Shown here piece by piece: positions 1 to 7,005 of a stretch of 59,703 nucleotides of DNA. The DNA is taken from the NCBI GenBank assembly GCA_947176765.1, contig CAMWRX010000008.1:1-59703 (forward strand), read 5' to 3'. A program made the position numbers and the translations under genes. The stretch is from an uncultured bacterium (GTDB lineage Bacteria > Bacillota > Clostridia > Oscillospirales > Oscillospiraceae). Position 1 is the stretch's first letter. Each line of letters begins with the position of its first letter. Under the pieces are notes generated by a model that saw only the letters and a list, made by a program, of their open reading frames with translations, made no database searches and was not told the DNA's origin.

Positions 1-427
1 CCGCCGCCGACCCTGCCCGCCATGCCCCGCCACGCCAGTGGGGGGCACGAGGCAGACCCGGGGCCGCGGGGGGCGCGGGCGCGGCGGGCAGCGTGGGCGG
101 GTTGGGCTCCTGGGGGAAGTTGGTCAAGTTCACTGACGGGCCGTCCTGCCCACCCAGAGACAGCACATTGTCCGGCGCGTTGGGCAGCGTGGGCGGATCG
201 GGCGCGGTGTATATGCCCTGATTCGAATCGGACCCAAGGAGTACAAATGTACCGGCGATGGGCGAAGTGAACAGCTGCACCGGCACCAACAGCCGCACCA
301 GCACCACCGCCCACAGGGCGTAGCGCAGACGGGCGCTCACCCGCTTTCCCAGCGCGGCCCGCAGGGCCAGCACAACCAAAATCAGAAATGCAGAGGTAAA
401 TACCCATTCTGCTAGCATGACAACCAT
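1..427 (-). CDS. BlaR1-type M56 sensor/protease, N-terminal part only
   Basis: This is a minus-strand reading frame that starts MVVMLAEWVFTSAF and runs off the left edge of the window. BlaR1/MecR1 proteins are membrane metalloproteases that sense beta-lactams or wall stress and inactivate the partner repressor BlaI. What is visible is a first membrane helix (about residues 3-22), a short loop ALGKRVSARLRYALW, a second helix rich in V, L and P, and then a proline-rich extracellular segment. The LRYALW pattern after the first helix is typical of M56 proteins. The zinc motif HExxH lies outside the window and cannot be checked. The gene begins 1 nt after the stop codon of the BlaI-like gene, so the two form one operon. 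The target signal is unknown. Confidence 0.8.
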   Translation of the reverse strand, partial: MVVMLAEWVFTSAFLILVVLALRAALGKRVSARLRYALWAVVLVRLLVPVQLFTSPIAGTFVLLGSDSNQGIYTAPDPPTLPNAPDNVLSLGGQDGPSVNLTNFPQEPNPPTLPAAPAPPAAPGLPRAPHWRGGAWRAGSAA

Positions 428-428
428 A

Positions 429-806
429 TTATTTCCCCTCCCCAATCTGATCTAAAATGGCTCGCAGCTCGGCCACCTCATCGGCGCTCAGCTCCTGTCG
501 CTTGGCCATGGCGCTCATCATCAATCCCACACTGCCCTGATATACCCGATCCAAAAAACTGTGGGTCTCGTCAATCATCGCCTGCTCCCGCTCCACCGCT
601 GGGGTGTAGGATTTCCCCCGGCCCGCCTGTTCAACGCGAACCAGTCCTTTTTCCTCCATCCGGCGCAGGGTGGTGATGGTAGTGCTTTTCGCCCAGCCCA
701 CCGACTCCTCCAAATCCGCCACCAGCTGCATGACAGTGCGGGGGTGATTCTCCCACAGGCAGTTGAGGACGTTCCACTCGCTGGCGTTCAGCTTCGTGTT
801 TTCCAT
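429..806 (-). CDS. BlaI/MecI/CopY-family transcriptional repressor
   Basis: This 125-residue winged-helix repressor would bind its own promoter as a dimer and leave when the co-encoded M56 protease signals. The N-terminal half holds the helix-turn-helix (residues about 5-70, with LNASEWNVLNCLWE, a Tr-rich stretch TTITTLRRMEEKGLV and VEQAGRGKSYTP), followed by a dimerisation helix region. The ATG at 806 is chosen because GAGAGGTGAG lies 6-8 nt upstream. The longer frame that starts further upstream would run through the promoter. The M56 gene follows directly and is probably co-transcribed. A strong promoter and two repeated operator-like sequences lie just upstream, which fits autoregulation. 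Confidence 0.92.
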   Translation of the reverse strand: MENTKLNASEWNVLNCLWENHPRTVMQLVADLEESVGWAKSTTITTLRRMEEKGLVRVEQAGRGKSYTPAVEREQAMIDETHSFLDRVYQGSVGLMMSAMAKRQELSADEVAELRAILDQIGEGK

Positions 807-825
807 ACGGTACTCACCTCTCGGT

Positions 826-873
826 TGGTTTACTTTGTAGTCCAATCATAACACAAGTGGTTTACATTGTCAA
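826..873 (-). promoter_or_regulatory. blaI promoter with two repeated operator-like sites
   Basis: Read on the minus strand, TTGACA (868-873) and TATGAT (845-850) are separated by 17 nt, a near-perfect sigma-A promoter. The sequence ACAAxGTAAACCA occurs twice: at 858-870 overlapping the -35 and spacer, and at 826-839 just downstream of the -10. The two copies start 32 nt apart, about three helical turns. BlaI/MecI operators have a TACAnATGTA-type core, and these copies resemble it. A repressor on both would block polymerase. Confidence 0.75.
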
Positions 874-899
874 CCAAAAAAGAGATGACAATCTGGTTA

Positions 900-933
900 C
901 AAAAACAGCCCCGCCGGCGGATGCCGGCAGGGC
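900..933 (-). terminator. Rho-independent terminator after the GDPD gene
   Basis: An 11-bp stem with one mismatch (908-918 with 923-933) and a GGAT tetraloop is followed on the minus strand by TGTTTTTG. It ends the HAD-MFS-GDPD transcript before the blaI promoter. Confidence 0.85.
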
Positions 934-942
934 CGTTGGTTT

Positions 943-1770
943 CTATGGAATAAAATGCTCGAAAATGGGGGTTACTCCGTCCTGAGCCAGCATATCCATG
1001 GTCTCCTGGTTCCGAATCGTCCAACCCACTTCGTGGACACCGTACAGCACCCGCATCAGCCGAAGACTGGGCTCCTTCCGATCCTCCCACTTGTAGGCGA
1101 TAAAATCCGGGCGGGTAAACGCGGTCGTGAGCAGATGGGTGAGTACAAACCGCACAGGCGTGGCCAGATTTCCCACCTCGCTGCCCCGGATGAAGTTTTC
1201 GCTCAGCTGGCCGCGAAGAACCCAGGGGTATTTCTCCCTCAGCCGCAGCAGCACCGCCGGGTGAAAGGATTCCACGCAATATGTTCCGTTCCAGCCCTCC
1301 AGCGCCGCCATAGCCGCGTCGGTAAGGGCGGTAAAGTTGCCCCGCTCCACCTTCAGCTCGATAACAAGGGGTGTTTTCCCCTCGAACAACGCCAACACAT
1401 CTTGAAGCAGAGGGATCTGTTCCTGTGTGCCCATCAAAGGGTAATCCTTCAGGTCGGCGGTGGTGAGATCCTCAATCAGCGCTTTTTTGCCGCACACCCT
1501 GGTAAGGTCGCTGTCATGTACCACGGCCAGGCTGCCGTCCGCCATGAGGTGAACGTCCAGCTCCGCGCCAAAGCCGTGGTCGATGGCCCGGCGGAATGCC
1601 GCCATGGAGTTTTCCGGTATGCCCTGGGCGGCGTCGTGAAGCCCCCGGTGGGCATATTTGACCCCGTCCAGCTTATCCCACCCAGACTGGTTCCGCCGGG
1701 GCTTGACCAGCAGGCACCAGGCCCCCAAGCCGCCCAGACAGCCCGCAGCCACCTTAATGATCGTTTTCAT
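943..1770 (-). CDS. Membrane-anchored glycerophosphodiester phosphodiesterase
   Basis: This enzyme hydrolyses glycerophosphodiesters to sn-glycerol 3-phosphate and an alcohol. The 275-residue protein has one N-terminal membrane helix (about residues 3-22), so the catalytic domain probably faces the outside or is held at the membrane. The GDPD signature is clear: YAHRGLHD with the catalytic His, IPENSMAAF (metal-binding Glu), and ELDVHLMADG followed by VVHDSDLTR (second catalytic His). A late EVGWTIRNQETMDML matches the usual C-terminal wWTVN-like motif. It starts 24 nt after the MFS gene stop and ends before a terminator, making it the last gene of a three-gene operon with a phosphatase and a transporter. 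Substrate preference cannot be read from sequence. Confidence 0.92.
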   Translation of the reverse strand: MKTIIKVAAGCLGGLGAWCLLVKPRRNQSGWDKLDGVKYAHRGLHDAAQGIPENSMAAFRRAIDHGFGAELDVHLMADGSLAVVHDSDLTRVCGKKALIEDLTTADLKDYPLMGTQEQIPLLQDVLALFEGKTPLVIELKVERGNFTALTDAAMAALEGWNGTYCVESFHPAVLLRLREKYPWVLRGQLSENFIRGSEVGNLATPVRFVLTHLLTTAFTRPDFIAYKWEDRKEPSLRLMRVLYGVHEVGWTIRNQETMDMLAQDGVTPIFEHFIP

Positions 1771-1794
1771 CCATTGTACATCTCCTCGTACATT

Positions 1795-3213
1795 TTAATC
1801 GCCCATGTCGCCAAAGGCATCCAGCCCTGTCTTGGCCTCCGCCTTGCTGTCGCCATGGCGGACGAACAGCATTGTTACAAAGCTCATGGCCACAAAGAAC
1901 GCGGCGTAGGGGAACAAAATCTGATAGCTGATCTCCTTCATCAGCGTGCCCGCCAGCACCGGGGTGATGACTTGGGCTGCCATGGACGCGGTATAGTAGT
2001 AGCCGGTGAACTTACCCACGTCGGAGCCCTTGCACATCTCCACCACCATGGGCAAGGAGTTGACGTTGATGGCCGCCCAGGCCAAACCCACCAGGGCAAA
2101 AACCACGTACATGAGCGGCGTAATGGAGGAGGAGTAGGCAGTCATCAGATATCCGGTCAAAAAGCAGCTGGCCAGCAGGATGACCCCCGCCTGGATGGTG
2201 CGCTTGCGCCCGAATTTGGAGGCGATGATGCCGATGGGGATATAGGACACGATGGCGCCCACGGTGGCCACCATCAAGCAGGTGTTGGTGCCGCCGATGC
2301 CCTCCCCCATCACCTCGGCCACATAGGTGGAAAACCAGGTGGTCACGCCGTTATACCCAACATACCACAGGGCAATGGAGGCCAGCAGGAAAATGAGGCT
2401 CTTCTTTACCGGCGTGGGCAGAACCTCGCTGCCGCTGCCGTCGTCCTCCGCCAGATTCCATTCCGGGTGCTTTGCCTCCAGCGCACGGTTCTCCTCCGCC
2501 AGCTTGGGCTCCCGGATGGTGACCAGCAGCACCACCACCGCCAGCACCATAATGGCGGACACGATGATAAACAGCGGCTGGTAATCCACGTGAACCAGGC
2601 CCCGGGTCTTGGCGGCAGGGTATAGGATCACACTGATACCCAGATACAGTACGCCGCCCACCGCGCCCATCAGGTTGATGATGGCGTTGCCCTTGGAGCG
2701 CAGGGGCTTGGGGGTCACATCGGGCATCAGCGCCACGGCGGGAGAGCGGTAGGTGCCCATGGCGATGAGCAGCAGCCCCAGCACAACGACAAAGCCCACC
2801 AGCTTAACAGGCACGATCAGGTCTACGAGCACCGTAGGGTCAGACGGCCCCTGCACGGTAATAGAAGTCGCCAATTTATAGGGGACCGCTTCCTGAAAGT
2901 AGCTGTTGTCCAGTATGGGCAGCAGGTTCATCAAAATCACCGCCCCGGCGGTGCCTGCCAGGATAAACGGGGTGCGGCGGCCCAGCCTGCCCGGTTTGCG
3001 CTTGTCGGACAGCCCTCCAAATAGGGGCAGCAGGAACAGGGCCAGGATATTGTCCGCCGCCATGATTGCCCCGGTGAGGGACTCGTCCATGTGGAAGGTC
3101 CCCTTCAGGATGAGCGGCACCAGATTGTCGTACATCTGCCAGAAGGCGCAGATGGACAGGAATGCCAGGCCCACCAGGATGGTGCGCTTGTTGTCCAGCT
3201 TCAGTTTATTCAT
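1795..3213 (-). CDS. MFS transporter, GPH/SLC45-like
   Basis: A 472-residue polytopic protein with about twelve membrane helices. The loop between helices 2 and 3 reads LSDKRKPGRLGRRTPF, close to the SDRxRxxxGRRxPF motif of the GPH/SLC45 group of major facilitator proteins that move sugars and related solutes with cations. A second such loop, ASKFGRKRT, appears in the C-terminal half. There is a long central cytoplasmic loop (about residues 235-265) rich in charged residues. It lies between a HAD-IIA phosphatase and a glycerophosphodiesterase, suggesting a role in uptake of a sugar, polyol or phosphodiester. That substrate is inference from neighbours only. Confidence 0.85.
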   Translation of the reverse strand: MNKLKLDNKRTILVGLAFLSICAFWQMYDNLVPLILKGTFHMDESLTGAIMAADNILALFLLPLFGGLSDKRKPGRLGRRTPFILAGTAGAVILMNLLPILDNSYFQEAVPYKLATSITVQGPSDPTVLVDLIVPVKLVGFVVVLGLLLIAMGTYRSPAVALMPDVTPKPLRSKGNAIINLMGAVGGVLYLGISVILYPAAKTRGLVHVDYQPLFIIVSAIMVLAVVVLLVTIREPKLAEENRALEAKHPEWNLAEDDGSGSEVLPTPVKKSLIFLLASIALWYVGYNGVTTWFSTYVAEVMGEGIGGTNTCLMVATVGAIVSYIPIGIIASKFGRKRTIQAGVILLASCFLTGYLMTAYSSSITPLMYVVFALVGLAWAAINVNSLPMVVEMCKGSDVGKFTGYYYTASMAAQVITPVLAGTLMKEISYQILFPYAAFFVAMSFVTMLFVRHGDSKAEAKTGLDAFGDMGD

Positions 3214-3293
3214 CGTCTCACTCTCTTTCTTTGTGACACGTCAGCCTGGGCGTGTTGGGTCGGTTTTGCCGACGATCCCAGGGATGCGCTCTC

Positions 3294-4100
3294 TCAATCC
3301 CGATCCGCTTCCCACGCCCGGCGGAGGGCTCCCACATCGTCAAATATCCAGGTGGGTTTTACCGCCCCGTCGGCCTCCAAATCGGCCAGTGTCCCCTCTC
3401 CAGACAGGACGAATACGGTATCAATTCCCGCGTTGGCCCCGGCGGCAATGTCGGTATACAGCCTATCCCCTACCATTACCGCGTGTTCTGGAGAAACGCC
3501 CGCCTGCTCCATGGCCAGATACACCATGGCTGGCTGTGGCTTGCCGATGACCCGTGGCCTGCGTCCGGTGGCCCGGAATAACATCTCGCATACGCTTCCG
3601 CAGTCGGGCACAGAGCCGTACCAGGTGGGGCACACCCAGTCCGGATTGGTGGCGATGAAGTCCACCCCCCGGTTCAGCAGAATACAGGCGTCCTCCAGCT
3701 TCTGAAAGGTCAGCTCCGTGTCAAAGCCGATGAGCAGGCAGTCAATATCCTCCTCCAGCCGGTCTGTGACGCATATGCCCGCTTCCGACAACTGCTGGCG
3801 GAAGGTGCCAGTGCCAAAGACGTAGCACTTGCGGTAAGGGGGACGCCCTGCCAAATCCGCGATGAGGGCGTCCACCGAGGTGAGGAAGTCCTCCCTGACC
3901 GCGGAAATGCCCATGCCGCTCAGCTTGGCGATATATGCGTCCACTGACTTGGAGGAGTTATTGGTGAGAAAGCGGTACCGGCATCTCCTGGCCCGAACTG
4001 CCTCCAGAAAGGGGATGGCTTCCGGGAACAGAGTCTGATCCAGATATATGGTGCCGTCCATGTCCAGCAGGAACAGCTTCTTCTCCCCTAATCGCGCCAT
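3294..4100 (-). CDS. HAD-IIA phosphatase (NagD/PGP-like)
   Basis: A 268-residue cytoplasmic phosphatase. It has the four HAD motifs in order: LLDMDGTIY (nucleophile Asp and acid/base Asp, about residues 11-19), FLTNNSSK (motif II), GKPQPAM (motif III Lys, about residue 190) and MVGDRLYTDI (motif IV). The C2 cap between motifs II and III places it in the IIA group with NagD and 4-nitrophenyl phosphatase-like enzymes, which also includes phosphoglycolate and glycerol-phosphate phosphatases. The start at 4100 has AGGGGAG about 6 nt upstream. It is the first gene of the operon with the MFS transporter and GDPD. A glycerol-phosphate-type substrate would fit the GDPD but is inference. Confidence 0.9.
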   Translation of the reverse strand: MARLGEKKLFLLDMDGTIYLDQTLFPEAIPFLEAVRARRCRYRFLTNNSSKSVDAYIAKLSGMGISAVREDFLTSVDALIADLAGRPPYRKCYVFGTGTFRQQLSEAGICVTDRLEEDIDCLLIGFDTELTFQKLEDACILLNRGVDFIATNPDWVCPTWYGSVPDCGSVCEMLFRATGRRPRVIGKPQPAMVYLAMEQAGVSPEHAVMVGDRLYTDIAAGANAGIDTVFVLSGEGTLADLEADGAVKPTWIFDDVGALRRAWEADRD

Positions 4101-4168
4101 TCGCTCTCCCCTCTTTTGCTTTTCGTTTTGTACGGAAAAATTATTTTTATTTTCCGCAGTTAAACTTT

Positions 4169-4197
4169 ATTTTAGCATACTGCCGCTCTTTTGTCCA
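4169..4197 (-). promoter_or_regulatory. Promoter for the HAD-MFS-GDPD operon
   Basis: On the minus strand TGGACA (4192-4197) and TAAAAT (4169-4174) are 17 nt apart in an AT-rich gap, about 70 nt before the ATG at 4100. Confidence 0.6.
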
Positions 4198-4280
4198 TTC
4201 ATTTTGTGAAAGTTGACCGAAACTTTGGTTTTGGATTTGTCCATATGCTGAAGAATGCCTGGGCATCTGTTCGGGAAACG

Positions 4281-4321
4281 GAAAACGAGCGCCCCTCCGG
4301 CTCTGTCGGAGGGGCGCTCGT
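4281..4321 (-). terminator. Terminator of ribU
   Basis: A perfect 15-bp stem (4285-4299 with 4307-4321) with a 7-nt loop is followed on the minus strand by TTTTCC. It separates ribU from the HAD operon promoter. Confidence 0.85.
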
Positions 4322-4337
4322 TCTATCAAGATAATCG

Positions 4338-5060
4338 TTACCTCATGCGGAGCAAACGCTCGATGTGCTTGTAGAGCAGGAAGGTGATGATTGACACCGC
4401 AACACCTTTGAGCAGGTTAAAGGGCACCACGGCAAACAGTACCAGAGTGTTCACGCTGACAATAGCGGGATTGATGGCAGTGCCCATGCCCACGATCTTC
4501 TCAATTGGCCACCCGAACAGGGCGGCAAAAGCGGGGATCAGGTAAACTGCATTAAAGATGCTGCCGAACACCGTCAGCACAACGGTGCCCACCCCCATAC
4601 CGATCACCGCACTGCGCCGGGATTTTTTCACGTGGTAGACCACCGACGCGGGCAGGATAAAAGCGCAGCCATTCACAAAATTGGACAAATCGCCCACAAA
4701 GGCGGTGGTGGTGCCGCGCAGCAGCAGTTTCAGAAGCTCCTTTACCAGCGCGCACACCACGCCAGCCACCGGGCCCAGAGAGAAGGAACAGATTAGTTCC
4801 GGCACAAAACTGAAGTCCAGCTCGTAAAAGGCGGGGGCAAAGGGAAGGGGGAACTCAAAATACACCAGCACAGCGGCAATGGCGGCAAATATACCGATGT
4901 AGGCCGTCCGACGGGCGGGCGACTGCTTTTCCGGCTTCAGCCACAGCTTCTCCAACGCCGTTGCCACCGCGAAGATGGCTGCGGCAATCAGCAGAAACAC
5001 CAGCACATACATCACATTGTCCTGCACCTGCGTCCACAGCTTCCCCAGTTTTTCCAACAT
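4338..5060 (-). CDS. ribU: RibU-type riboflavin ECF transporter S component
   Basis: This is the substrate-binding membrane subunit of an energy-coupling-factor riboflavin transporter; it uses a shared EcfAAT module encoded elsewhere. Residues about 55-235 form the six-helix RibU fold with the family stretch LDFSFVPELICSFSLGP and, later, LLLRGTTTAFVGDLSNF, where the riboflavin site lies. The protein is 240 residues, longer than usual (about 190), because of an extra N-terminal helix (residues 17-37) and a charged linker. The ATG at 5060 has TAGGAGG 6 nt upstream. The gene follows an FMN riboswitch, which strongly supports a flavin substrate: uptake would be shut off when FMN is plentiful. Confidence 0.93.
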   Translation of the reverse strand: MLEKLGKLWTQVQDNVMYVLVFLLIAAAIFAVATALEKLWLKPEKQSPARRTAYIGIFAAIAAVLVYFEFPLPFAPAFYELDFSFVPELICSFSLGPVAGVVCALVKELLKLLLRGTTTAFVGDLSNFVNGCAFILPASVVYHVKKSRRSAVIGMGVGTVVLTVFGSIFNAVYLIPAFAALFGWPIEKIVGMGTAINPAIVSVNTLVLFAVVPFNLLKGVAVSIITFLLYKHIERLLRMR

Positions 5061-5140
5061 ACAAAAACCTCCTAAAATAGTCTGAAACGCCTGAAAAGAC
5101 TGTCTTCCAGGCGCAACACTACCACAGGAGGGTTACGCGT

Positions 5141-5265
5141 CTTCTTCCATCCGGACTGTACCGTTGGTCCCGGAATTTCACCGGGTCAGCCGCTTGCGCG
5201 GGTCGCGGACTTGGGGCCGGAGCCTTTTACCGCCAGTGGGGAATTTCACCCCGCCCTGAAGACAA
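5141..5265 (-). promoter_or_regulatory. FMN riboswitch (RFN element)
   Basis: Read on the minus strand, the sequence has the conserved RFN pieces in order: TCTTCAGGGCGGGGTGAAAT, CCCACTGGCGGTAAA, AGTCCGCGACCC, GACCCGGTGAAATTCCGGG, ACCAACGGTACAGTCCGGAT and GGAAGA. It folds as the standard six-helix junction. It lies in the leader of ribU. An imperfect hairpin at 5085-5110 between the aptamer and the AGGAGG of ribU is a candidate expression platform. It lacks a good T-run, so control may be at translation. Confidence 0.96.
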
Positions 5266-5287
5266 TTCATTCACTTGTTTCGCCCAC

Positions 5288-5316
5288 ATTATACGCCATA
5301 TGCACAGAGAATGCAA
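5288..5316 (-). promoter_or_regulatory. ribU promoter
   Basis: On the minus strand TTGCAT (5311-5316) and TATAAT (5288-5293) are 17 nt apart, about 20 nt before the riboswitch begins. Confidence 0.75.
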
Positions 5317-5326
5317 CCCCCATTTT

Positions 5327-5343
5327 TGTCGAATTGTGTCGAA
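5327..5343. promoter_or_regulatory. Tandem Spo0A-box-like sites between divergent promoters
   Basis: TGTCGAA occurs twice on the plus strand (5327-5333 and 5337-5343), exactly 10 nt apart. This matches the tandem 0A-box arrangement bound by a Spo0A dimer. The pair is 10 nt upstream of the ribU -35 and about 30 nt upstream of the SLOG-gene -35, so it could influence either gene. Confidence 0.55.
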
Positions 5344-5372
5344 CAATTTTTAAACAAACGTTTCCATCCCTC

Positions 5373-5401
5373 TTGACGCTCCTCCAGATTTATAGTACAA
5401 T
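5373..5401 (+). promoter_or_regulatory. Promoter of the SLOG-family gene
   Basis: TTGACG (5373-5378) and TACAAT (5396-5401) are separated by 17 nt, about 30 nt before the start codon. Confidence 0.75.
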
Positions 5402-5431
5402 TGTATCAATCTTGTGAGAGGAGGGAACGCC

Positions 5432-5971
5432 ATGGCCTTGGAGGAAAACCGCACCTGCTGCTTTACTGGACACCGCCCGGATAAGCTACCCTGGGGGCTG
5501 GACGAGCGGGATCCCCGCTGCGCCGCGCTGAAACGCAGTCTGGCCCGGGAGCTGGAGGGGCTGTACCGGCGGGGCTTCCGTCACTTCATCTCCGGCATGG
5601 CCATGGGCTGCGACCTCTATTTCGCCGAGGCGGCGCTGGAGCTGCGGGCAAAGTATCCGGGGCTGACGGTGGAGGGGGCCGTCCCCTGCCCCACCCAGCC
5701 CGACCGCTGGCCGGATGAGCTTCGCCGCCGCTGGCGGGATATTTTGGATCGCTGCGACCTGGAGACGGTGGTGCAGCGGCACTATGACCGATACTGTATG
5801 CACCGCCGGGACCGCTATATGGTGGATCGCTCCGCCATCGTACTGGCGGTGTTCGACGGCACGCCGGGGGGCACCCAATACACCCTGAACTACGCCATGG
5901 ATAAGAAGCGTGAGATCCTCCTTATGGACCCCGCACGGCCGGAGGCGTCCGCCGCCCATTTTACCATATGA
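5432..5971 (+). CDS. SLOG-family (DUF1273/YpsA-like) nucleotide-binding protein
   Basis: A 179-residue Rossmann-type protein. The opening TCCFTGHRPDKL and later SGMAMGCDLYFAEAAL are the hallmark of the DUF1273/YpsA branch of the SLOG superfamily, related to DprA and LOG, which are thought to bind nucleotides or nucleotide-derived ligands. A late FDGTPGGTQYTLNYA completes the fold. The precise role is unknown; YpsA affects cell division in Firmicutes. The ATG at 5432 is preferred because GAGAGGAGGGAA precedes it; the longer frame from 5414 begins inside that site. The gene stands alone between its own promoter and a terminator, with a Spo0A-like tandem box upstream. Confidence 0.88.
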   Translation: MALEENRTCCFTGHRPDKLPWGLDERDPRCAALKRSLARELEGLYRRGFRHFISGMAMGCDLYFAEAALELRAKYPGLTVEGAVPCPTQPDRWPDELRRRWRDILDRCDLETVVQRHYDRYCMHRRDRYMVDRSAIVLAVFDGTPGGTQYTLNYAMDKKREILLMDPARPEASAAHFTI

Positions 5972-6002
5972 AACGCCCCGCCGGAACCCGGCGGGGCGTT
6001 TC
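5970..6002. terminator. Bidirectional terminator
   Basis: A perfect 15-bp hairpin with a 3-nt loop (5970-5984, 5988-6002), A-rich on one side and T-rich on the other, starts just inside the SLOG stop codon. It serves convergent genes on both strands. Confidence 0.85.
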
Positions 6003-6003
6003 C

Positions 6004-6183
6004 TCACATCTTCAGCGAGCCGCTGAAATTCTCCACGACCTCGCCCACGGCCTTGATAGCCTTGCCCGCCGCTTTCTGAGCGGAGTGCTTTTTCTTCTTT
6101 GGCAGCATCATCATGCCGATGGCCGCCCCCGCCGCCATGGTGGCCCCGGCGATGGGAAGCATGGCCTTCTTGCCCATTTTCAT
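6004..6183 (-). CDS. Small 59-residue single-helix membrane protein
   Basis: A short frame, MKMGKKAMLPIAG to FSGSLKM. It has a Gly/Ala/Met-rich hydrophobic stretch (about residues 8-27) followed by a KKKK cluster and an amphipathic, charged tail (HSAQKAAGKAIKAVGEVV). That is the layout of a small single-pass membrane protein with a cytoplasmic basic tail. GGAGTGA lies 6-8 nt before the ATG at 6183, and codon use is like that of its neighbours. It lies between the SLOG terminator and xth, transcribed in the same direction as xth and perhaps with it. I do not recognise the family and give no function. Confidence 0.6.
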   Translation of the reverse strand: MKMGKKAMLPIAGATMAAGAAIGMMMLPKKKKHSAQKAAGKAIKAVGEVVENFSGSLKM

Positions 6184-6252
6184 GTGTCATCACTCCTTCG
6201 CGGACTTAGCTTGCCCATTTTGCCGCGAATAAGTAAAATTTTCAACTGGAAA

Positions 6253-7005
6253 CTATTTCAAGATCAACGACACCGGACAGTGGTCGCTGCCCTGGATATC
6301 CGGGTGGATGGCGGCTTCTTCCACCTGTTCCCCCAGCCGGTCGGACACGATGAAGTAGTCAATGCGCCACCCTACGTTCTTCTCCCGGGCGCCGAAACGA
6401 TAGCTCCACCAGGAATATGCCCCCTCTTTGTCAGGGTAGAGCAGACGGAAGGTGTCGGTGAACCCCGAACCCAGCAGCCGGGTCATGGCTCCCCGCTCCT
6501 GGTCTGAGAAGCCAGCATTGCCCCGGTTGGTCTTGGGATTCTTCAAATCAATCTCCTCGTGGGCCACGTTCAGATCGCCGCAGTAGATCACCGGCTTGGT
6601 TTTATCCAGGCTTTTGAGGTAGTCCAGCAGATCGTCCTCCCACTCCATACGGTAGCCGATGCGGGCCAGCTCATGCTGGGCGTTGGGGGTGTAGCAGTTC
6701 ACCAGCCAGAACTCCGGGTACTCCAGCGTGATGAGCCGCCCCTCGTGGTCGTGCCTGTCCAGATCCATACCGTAGGCCACGGAGATCGGCTCGTGCCGGG
6801 TAAAGACCGCTGTGCCGGAGTAGCCCTTTTTGTCCGCCGAGTTCCAGAATTCATGATAACCGGGCAGCTCCACCTCCGCTTGCCCCCGCTCCATCTTGGT
6901 CTCCTGGAGGCAGATGAAGTCTGCGTCCAGCGCCAGTACCGACTCCGCGAACCCTTTTTTCAGGCAGGCCCGCAGGCCGTTTACATTCCAGGATACAAAT
7001 TTCAT
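6253..7005 (-). CDS. xth: Exodeoxyribonuclease III
   Basis: This DNA-repair enzyme cleaves abasic sites and trims 3' ends. The 250-residue protein has the full exonuclease-endonuclease-phosphatase motif set: FVSWNVNGLRA (metal-binding Asn at the start), CLQETKM (catalytic Glu), CYTPN, YCGDLNVAHEEID (catalytic Asp and Asn), WWSYRFGAREKNVGWRIDYF, and a final GSDHCPV with the catalytic His. Length and motif spacing match the ExoA/Xth family. The start at 7005 overlaps the stop of the preceding glycosyltransferase gene as ATGA, with CAGGAGGG upstream. Translation of the two is therefore coupled, an odd pairing functionally. Confidence 0.96.
   Translation of the reverse strand: MKFVSWNVNGLRACLKKGFAESVLALDADFICLQETKMERGQAEVELPGYHEFWNSADKKGYSGTAVFTRHEPISVAYGMDLDRHDHEGRLITLEYPEFWLVNCYTPNAQHELARIGYRMEWEDDLLDYLKSLDKTKPVIYCGDLNVAHEEIDLKNPKTNRGNAGFSDQERGAMTRLLGSGFTDTFRLLYPDKEGAYSWWSYRFGAREKNVGWRIDYFIVSDRLGEQVEEAAIHPDIQGSDHCPVSLILK

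Noticed and set aside
22-270. Plus-strand open frame of 82 codons at the left edge
   Set aside because: It lies opposite the BlaR1-type gene, has no ribosome site and has the Arg/Ala/Pro-rich composition of a GC-rich shadow frame.
955-2625. 556-codon plus-strand frame
   Set aside because: It lies antisense to GDPD and the MFS gene; its His/Gln/Gly-rich translation has no known domain, and the minus-strand proteins are clear.
4147-4329. 60-codon minus-strand frame
   Set aside because: It consists of the ribU terminator and the promoter region of the HAD gene, with no ribosome site.
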